Source of the DNA: an uncultured Caryophanales bacterium
GTDB lineage: Bacteria; Bacillota_I; Bacilli_A; RFN20; CAG-826
NCBI GenBank assembly: GCA_946622925.1
Contig: CAMOQM010000042.1
Coordinates: forward strand, 1-7,410
Reading direction: 5' to 3'
DNA: 7,410 nucleotides
This document shows, one piece after another, positions 3,985-7,410 of this stretch (within the stretch, counting starts at the first letter, position 1; every line of letters starts with the position of its first letter). The notes below the pieces were generated by a model, which saw nothing but the letters and a program-made list of their open reading frames with translations, was not told the origin of the DNA and ran no database searches. The translations under genes were made by a program, and so were the position numbers.

Positions 3985-4824
3985 ATGCCTTCAAATCAAA
4001 AAATACTCACCATCCAAGATATATCCTGCTTCGGCCAATGCTCCACCACCGTCGCCCTTCCCATCATCTCTGCTTTGGGGATAGAAACCGCGATATTACC
4101 GACCGCCATTTTATCCACCCATACGGCCGGATTTAAAGGCTTTACCTTCCGCGATTTAAAAGAAGATATCCCTTCTATCGTCGCCCATTGGGAAAAAGAG
4201 AACATCCGCTTTAACGCCATTTACACCGGTTACCTCGGCCATCAAGATGACGTTAAGGAAGTGTTGGAACTAGATTCCAAGCTAAACGAAGGACCCTTAA
4301 TCGTCGATCCCGCCTTTGGCGATAATGGTGCCTTATATGGGGGATTTGACGCTAACTACGTTAAGGCCATGGCGAAGTTATGCAGCCAAGCCGATATCTT
4401 GCTTCCTAACCTGACCGAAGCCTGCGCTTTACTTAATATCCCCTATTCTGAATATCCTAGCGATGAGCAAATCGATGAAATCTTATTAGGATTAACTAAG
4501 TTAGGTGCCAAAGCCATCGTCTTAAAAGGTTTAGGCAAAGACCATAAGCAAACCGGCATCACCGTCTACTCTAATGGCATTAGGCAAGATTACCGCCATG
4601 ACCGTTTATCCAAATCTAGCCATGGCACTGGCGATGTCTTCGCGTCCGTCTTCGTCGCTAGCCTAATTAGGGGATTACCCCTACTAGAATCCGCCAAAAC
4701 CGCCGCCGACTTCACTTACCAAGCCATCAAAGCCACCCAAAACGATCCCACCCATTGGTATGGGGTCAAATATGAGCCGTTGCTTACTAAATTAGGCAAT
4801 AAAATAGACGGATTACTAAAGTAA
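3985..4824 (+). CDS. pdxY: PdxY-like pyridoxal/pyridoxamine kinase
   Basis: A 279-aa cytosolic kinase of the ribokinase-like pyridoxal kinase family. It phosphorylates pyridoxal, pyridoxamine or pyridoxine with ATP in the vitamin B6 salvage route to PLP. Visible marks are the N-terminal SCFGQCSTTVALPIISALG stretch (14-32), VDPAFGDNGALY (107-118, the VDPxxGDxGxLY motif of the family), PNLTEA (141-146) and HGTGD (213-217) with catalytic Asp217 and the anion hole. Length fits the family. It stands alone between the tRNA terminator at 3796-3820 and its own terminator at 4831. The structured leader next to the ribosome site suggests possible post-transcriptional control. A ThiD-type HMP kinase is the main alternative, but the N-terminal and VDPAFGDNG motifs favour the B6 kinase. 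The gene symbol reflects family resemblance, not proven substrate. Confidence 0.88.
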   Translation: MPSNQKILTIQDISCFGQCSTTVALPIISALGIETAILPTAILSTHTAGFKGFTFRDLKEDIPSIVAHWEKENIRFNAIYTGYLGHQDDVKEVLELDSKLNEGPLIVDPAFGDNGALYGGFDANYVKAMAKLCSQADILLPNLTEACALLNIPYSEYPSDEQIDEILLGLTKLGAKAIVLKGLGKDHKQTGITVYSNGIRQDYRHDRLSKSSHGTGDVFASVFVASLIRGLPLLESAKTAADFTYQAIKATQNDPTHWYGVKYEPLLTKLGNKIDGLLK

Positions 4825-4830
4825 ATGAAA

Positions 4831-4858
4831 ACCTCGGATCGCTCCGAGGTCTTTTCTT
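4831..4858 (+). terminator. Terminator after the PdxY gene, possibly bidirectional
   Basis: ACCTCGGA/TCCGAGGT, an 8-bp GC-rich stem with loop TCGC (4831-4850), followed by CTTTTCTT. On the minus strand TTTTCATTT follows the same hairpin, so it could also end the transcript of the rubredoxin-like gene. Confidence 0.88.
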
Positions 4859-4863
4859 ATCGA

Positions 4864-5007
4864 CTACTTGATTTCGTTGCCGTCGTCGTCAACGGGGACG
4901 AGGTTATCGGCATCGGCACCACAGATTGGGCAAGATCCGTCAGGGTTGGCCTCGACGATCATACCGCAAACTAGGCAACGATATTTTTGGACTTTCTTTT
5001 CTTCCAT
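4864..5007 (-). CDS. Small rubredoxin-like protein (47 aa)
   Basis: A short gene starting MEEKKVQKYRCLVCG, with four cysteines as two CxxC pairs (Cys11/Cys14 and Cys26/Cys29) separated by 11 residues, then an acidic tail. The pattern YxCxxCG...CPxCG matches the rubredoxin-like domain at the C-terminus of rubrerythrins, which holds one iron (sometimes zinc) in an FeS4 site. A stand-alone protein of this kind would be a small electron carrier, perhaps for peroxide or oxygen defence, but no partner is in the window. The start is supported by AAGGAG (5015-5020 on this strand), 7 nt before the ATG, and a TATAAT box just upstream. It lies 27 nt downstream of pepC on the same strand, so co-transcription is also possible. 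A structural zinc ribbon is the alternative. Confidence 0.82.
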   Translation of the reverse strand: MEEKKVQKYRCLVCGMIVEANPDGSCPICGADADNLVPVDDDGNEIK

Positions 5008-5026
5008 GGTATCTCTCCTTTGCTTA

Positions 5027-5032
5027 ATTATA
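5027..5032 (-). promoter_or_regulatory. -10 box for the rubredoxin-like gene
   Basis: A perfect TATAAT lies in the 27-nt gap between the pepC stop and this gene's start. No good -35 element is visible at the right distance. Confidence 0.45.
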
Positions 5033-5034
5033 CA

Positions 5035-6375
5035 CTAATCGGCCAAAGTTCCCATAGGGTCCCATGGATTAAGATGGATTGGGGCTTTCTTGCAGGCGGC
5101 CACCCACTCCTTCTTAAGGTATTTGGTCTTGACGACGGCTTGGTAGACGAAGGTCTTAAACCAAGTATCCGACATGACGTAATAGCCCTTTGAACCATTG
5201 GATTCGCCCCAGGAATTCTCAATCTTCCATTTAATGGGGGTTTCACCATCTAAGTCCACCCCGGTGATGACCATCGCGTGGTTCATCGCGGAATGACGGA
5301 AATCTAACATCGCCCCCTTATCGAATTCGACGGGGATGCCTAAGGAAGATTCATAATCGAAGGCCTTATCGTCCCAAGCAAACGAGGAACGGTCGCGGTA
5401 GAAGCTGACGTCGGCCCCAAACCAGACCGGTTCGCCGGCTTTAAGCTGCTTGACGATGGCTCCGATTAGTTCGTCCATCGGAAGGTTGAAATGGTTGATG
5501 GCCTTGCCTTCTAAGACGTTACCGAGGTAATCCACGGTGAAGTTCTTATAGAAAGGCTTATCCTCGGTTGGGGAATTGATCAAGGATTGGTACTCATCGA
5601 TTTCGGGGCCAACGAACTTGGTGAAGAAGCTCTTGGGGGTGAATTTCTCGCGGTGGTACTTCTCTTTGTTATCGATATAGACGAATTCGAATTCCTTAGG
5701 AGGTACCCCAAAGGCGGAAAGGAATAACTTATAGATTTTAGCGATGGTCTTTTCCTTTAAGGGCCGGATTTGGCTGGCTTTGCCCTTTTTGGCATAGCTA
5801 TGGGCCTGATAGGCGAAGTTACGGATGGCGGCGTTGACGATTTGGTTAAGTTGGGCGGTATGTTCGCTTTGGAAGGTCTCGGGGAAGTTATCCTTAGGAA
5901 CTAAACCATATTTTTTAACGAGGTTAACGAACATATCCCATTGGCCACCATCGGAGACCGGGCAAGAAAGGATGTGCATGAAGACTCTTTCATTGGGGGA
6001 ATATTCGGCTAGTTCGATGATGGATTCGAGGGCATAGTTGGCTTTTTCGATTTTATCGAATAAAGCGATATAGTTCTGGGATAATTCAAAGCTCTTAATG
6101 CCGATTTTCTTAGCAATGGATTCCCTTAAGACGTTAAGTCCGGCGAAAATCCAGCACCTTCCCGAATTCTTTTGATCAGCCACCGGAATGGTCTTGATTT
6201 CGGTATTGAAGGAGAGGTTGGTTTTGCTTTGGGCTTCGCTAGTGAAGACGACGTCGCTAAGCTGGGTCCGGCTTAAGGCGTGACGCAAAATGACATTGGC
6301 CCTTTCTTTATCGTAATCCTCTAATAATTTGGCGCTGCTATTAAGGTCTAATGCCCCTTCGATGGTGCTTGCCAT
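5035..6375 (-). CDS. pepC: Aminopeptidase C (bleomycin hydrolase family, C1B)
   Basis: A 446-aa papain-fold cysteine aminopeptidase. The triad is visible: Cys74 in QKNSGRCWIFA (oxyanion Gln68), His366 in SAMNHAMVITGVD and Asn387 in KIENSWGE. The C-terminus reads NPWDPMGTLAD; in this family the C-terminal arm lies in the active-site cleft and limits the enzyme to exopeptidase activity, and lactococcal PepC ends in a similar WDPMG-type tail. The enzyme is a cytosolic, usually hexameric protease removing N-terminal residues from peptides. I place the start at ATG 6375, giving MASTIEGALDL, because AGGAGG lies 7 nt upstream; the ATG at 6417 would put the protein start upstream of that site and inside the promoter. 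It is divergent from pepT, forming a peptide-use pair. Confidence 0.95.
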   Translation of the reverse strand: MASTIEGALDLNSSAKLLEDYDKERANVILRHALSRTQLSDVVFTSEAQSKTNLSFNTEIKTIPVADQKNSGRCWIFAGLNVLRESIAKKIGIKSFELSQNYIALFDKIEKANYALESIIELAEYSPNERVFMHILSCPVSDGGQWDMFVNLVKKYGLVPKDNFPETFQSEHTAQLNQIVNAAIRNFAYQAHSYAKKGKASQIRPLKEKTIAKIYKLFLSAFGVPPKEFEFVYIDNKEKYHREKFTPKSFFTKFVGPEIDEYQSLINSPTEDKPFYKNFTVDYLGNVLEGKAINHFNLPMDELIGAIVKQLKAGEPVWFGADVSFYRDRSSFAWDDKAFDYESSLGIPVEFDKGAMLDFRHSAMNHAMVITGVDLDGETPIKWKIENSWGESNGSKGYYVMSDTWFKTFVYQAVVKTKYLKKEWVAACKKAPIHLNPWDPMGTLAD

Positions 6376-6382
6376 GGTTATT

Positions 6383-6388
6383 CCTCCT
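6383..6388 (-). promoter_or_regulatory. Ribosome binding site fixing the pepC start
   Basis: AGGAGG on the minus strand, 7 nt upstream of ATG 6375, decides against the longer open frame starting at 6417. Confidence 0.9.
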
Positions 6389-6402
6389 GCAAAAACAAAG
6401 CA

Positions 6403-6431
6403 ATTATAATCCCCCATCTAGGGGGTGGCAA
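6403..6431 (-). promoter_or_regulatory. pepC promoter with a C5/G5 dyad in its spacer
   Basis: On the minus strand TTGCCA (6426-6431) and TATAAT (6403-6408) are separated by exactly 17 bp, close to consensus. The spacer contains the inverted repeat CCCCC-ATCTA-GGGGG (6411-6425), filling most of the gap between the boxes. This is a plausible operator position, although the binding protein is unknown. Confidence 0.75.
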
Positions 6432-6451
6432 AGAATATGCGACAAATAAAG

Positions 6452-6480
6452 TTAATATATCTTTATCTTAATGATAAAAT
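6452..6480 (+). promoter_or_regulatory. Probable pepT promoter
   Basis: TTAATA (6452-6457) and TAAAAT (6475-6480) with 17 bp between them, 25 nt before the pepT start codon. The match is moderate. Confidence 0.45.
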
Positions 6481-6504
6481 CTTCAACCGATAGGAGATTA
6501 ACCC

Positions 6505-7410
6505 ATGAACGAAAACCTAGCTAGATTCTTCACTTACGTCCAAATCGACACCCAAAGCGACGACACTTCCTCGTCGGTTCCTTCCACTTCTAAGCAACTT
6601 AACCTGACAAGATTATTACAAAGCCAGCTCAAAGAAATGGGAATCGAAGCCGAAATCGATGAATTCGGGGTCCTTTATGCCCATATCCCGGGCGAAAGTG
6701 AACTTCCTACCATCGGTTTAAATAGCCACGTCGATACCGCCTTAGAATGTTCGGGTAAAGACGTTAAACCCCAATTAATCGAGAACTATGATGGTGGGGA
6801 TATCGAATTAGGACATGGCTATACCTTATCCCCCAAAGCCTTCCCTAATCTAAATAAATACAAAGGCCAATCCTTGGTCGTCACTAGCGGCGATACCTTA
6901 CTTGGCGCCGATGATAAGGCTGGAGTGGCCATCATCATGGCGGTCGCTTCTTATTTCGTTAACCATCCAGAAATCAAGCACCACCCCATTGCCATCTGTT
7001 TTACCCCCGATGAGGAAATCGGACGGGGTCCCAACCATTTCGATGCCAAAAAATTCGGAGCCAGCTTTGCTTATACCGTCGATGGCGATACCCCATATGA
7101 TATCGCTTATGAAACCTTTAACGCCGCCCATGCCAAAGTGATAATCCATGGCAAATCCATCCACCCTGGCGAAGCCAAAGGCAAACTAATCAATGCCCAA
7201 ACCGTGGCCTTTGCTTTCGATAATGCCCTACCCGAAAAGGTAAGACCAGAATTCACCGAAGGACACGAAGGCTTTAACCATCTCGTTGGCATTAACGGCA
7301 ACGTCGACACCGTCGAGATGGCTTATATCATCCGTAACCACGATAGAAATAAATTAAACGAACAAAAGAAAGATTTCGAAAAAGCCAAAGAAGTCGTCGA
7401 AAGAGCCTTC
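6505..7410 (+). CDS. pepT: Peptidase T (M20B tripeptide aminopeptidase), 3' end outside the window
   Basis: The first 302 codons of a protein whose family is about 405-410 aa; the window ends in frame. It is a cytosolic di-zinc aminopeptidase that releases the N-terminal residue of tripeptides. Visible ligands are His75 and Asp77 (SHVDTA), bridging Asp136 in GADDKAG (134-140), general base Glu170 and ligand Glu171 (FTPDEEIGRG), and Asp193 in YTVDGD. The dimerisation-domain stretch HGKSIHPGEAKGKLINA follows from about 217. The last metal histidine, expected near residue 375, is beyond the edge. TAGGAGA (6491-6497) precedes ATG 6505 at a good distance. It is divergent from pepC across a 129-bp regulatory gap that holds both promoters. 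Confidence 0.93.
   Translation, partial: MNENLARFFTYVQIDTQSDDTSSSVPSTSKQLNLTRLLQSQLKEMGIEAEIDEFGVLYAHIPGESELPTIGLNSHVDTALECSGKDVKPQLIENYDGGDIELGHGYTLSPKAFPNLNKYKGQSLVVTSGDTLLGADDKAGVAIIMAVASYFVNHPEIKHHPIAICFTPDEEIGRGPNHFDAKKFGASFAYTVDGDTPYDIAYETFNAAHAKVIIHGKSIHPGEAKGKLINAQTVAFAFDNALPEKVRPEFTEGHEGFNHLVGINGNVDTVEMAYIIRNHDRNKLNEQKKDFEKAKEVVERAF

Noticed and set aside
5028..5249. Open frames overlapping pepC and pepT in other frames
   Set aside because: They are shadows of strongly supported genes, with no ribosome sites and low-complexity translations.
6376..6417. Longer N-terminus for PepC starting at 6417
   Set aside because: It would begin upstream of the AGGAGG and overlap the -10 region; the extra 14 residues have no family support.

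Overview
The window looks like a chromosomal segment of a low-to-moderate GC Bacillota lineage, plausibly an uncultured gut Bacilli or Erysipelotrichia-like relative. Support comes from strong AGGAGG ribosome sites 6-9 nt before start codons, near-consensus TATAAT promoters, Rho-independent terminators after most units, and Firmicutes-style cytosolic peptidases (PepC, PepT). TGG serves as Trp and nothing suggests a variant code. The placement is inference from gene content, not from a marker gene.

Layout: (1) 1-1986, a tRNA-Arg(ACG) with its terminator, then a membrane-anchored SGNH hydrolase (+) and an acyltransferase-3 membrane protein (-). These two converge with no bases between their stop codons and share a terminator hairpin built into both 3' ends. 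(2) 1987-2387, a tRNA-Pro(TGG) on the minus strand and a second, identical tRNA-Arg(ACG) with its own promoter. (3) 2390-3780, an AT-rich 1.39-kb insert with codon usage unlike its surroundings. (4) 3781-4858, the displaced tRNA terminator, a structured leader, a PdxY-like pyridoxal/pyridoxamine kinase and its terminator. (5) 4864-6375 (-), a 47-aa rubredoxin-like protein (missed by length-filtered ORF calling) and aminopeptidase C. (6) 6505-7410 (+), the first 302 codons of peptidase T, divergent from pepC and cut by the window edge.

The most interesting part is the insert. It begins 2 nt after the CCA end of the second tRNA-Arg. It has perfect 10-bp terminal inverted repeats and is flanked by a 5-bp direct repeat (ccaaa). 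The uninterrupted version of the junction is still visible at 76-120, so the insertion can be reconstructed base by base. It carries two genes: a BRO-N domain fused to a complete class III (NmFic-like) Fic AMP-transferase, and an ASCH-domain protein. The ASCH ribosome site is formed by the codons for the Fic autoinhibitory glutamate and the Glu tail. Upstream are a perfect 20-bp palindrome over the fic start codon and a hairpin sequence repeated inside the fic coding region. Three 20-bp iterons lie at the right end. No transposase or integrase is present, so the unit looks non-autonomous. It may be a self-regulated toxin or phage-response cassette moved in trans; that function is inference.

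The divergent pepC and pepT genes probably work together in cytosolic peptide breakdown: PepC removes N-terminal residues from peptides and PepT splits tripeptides.
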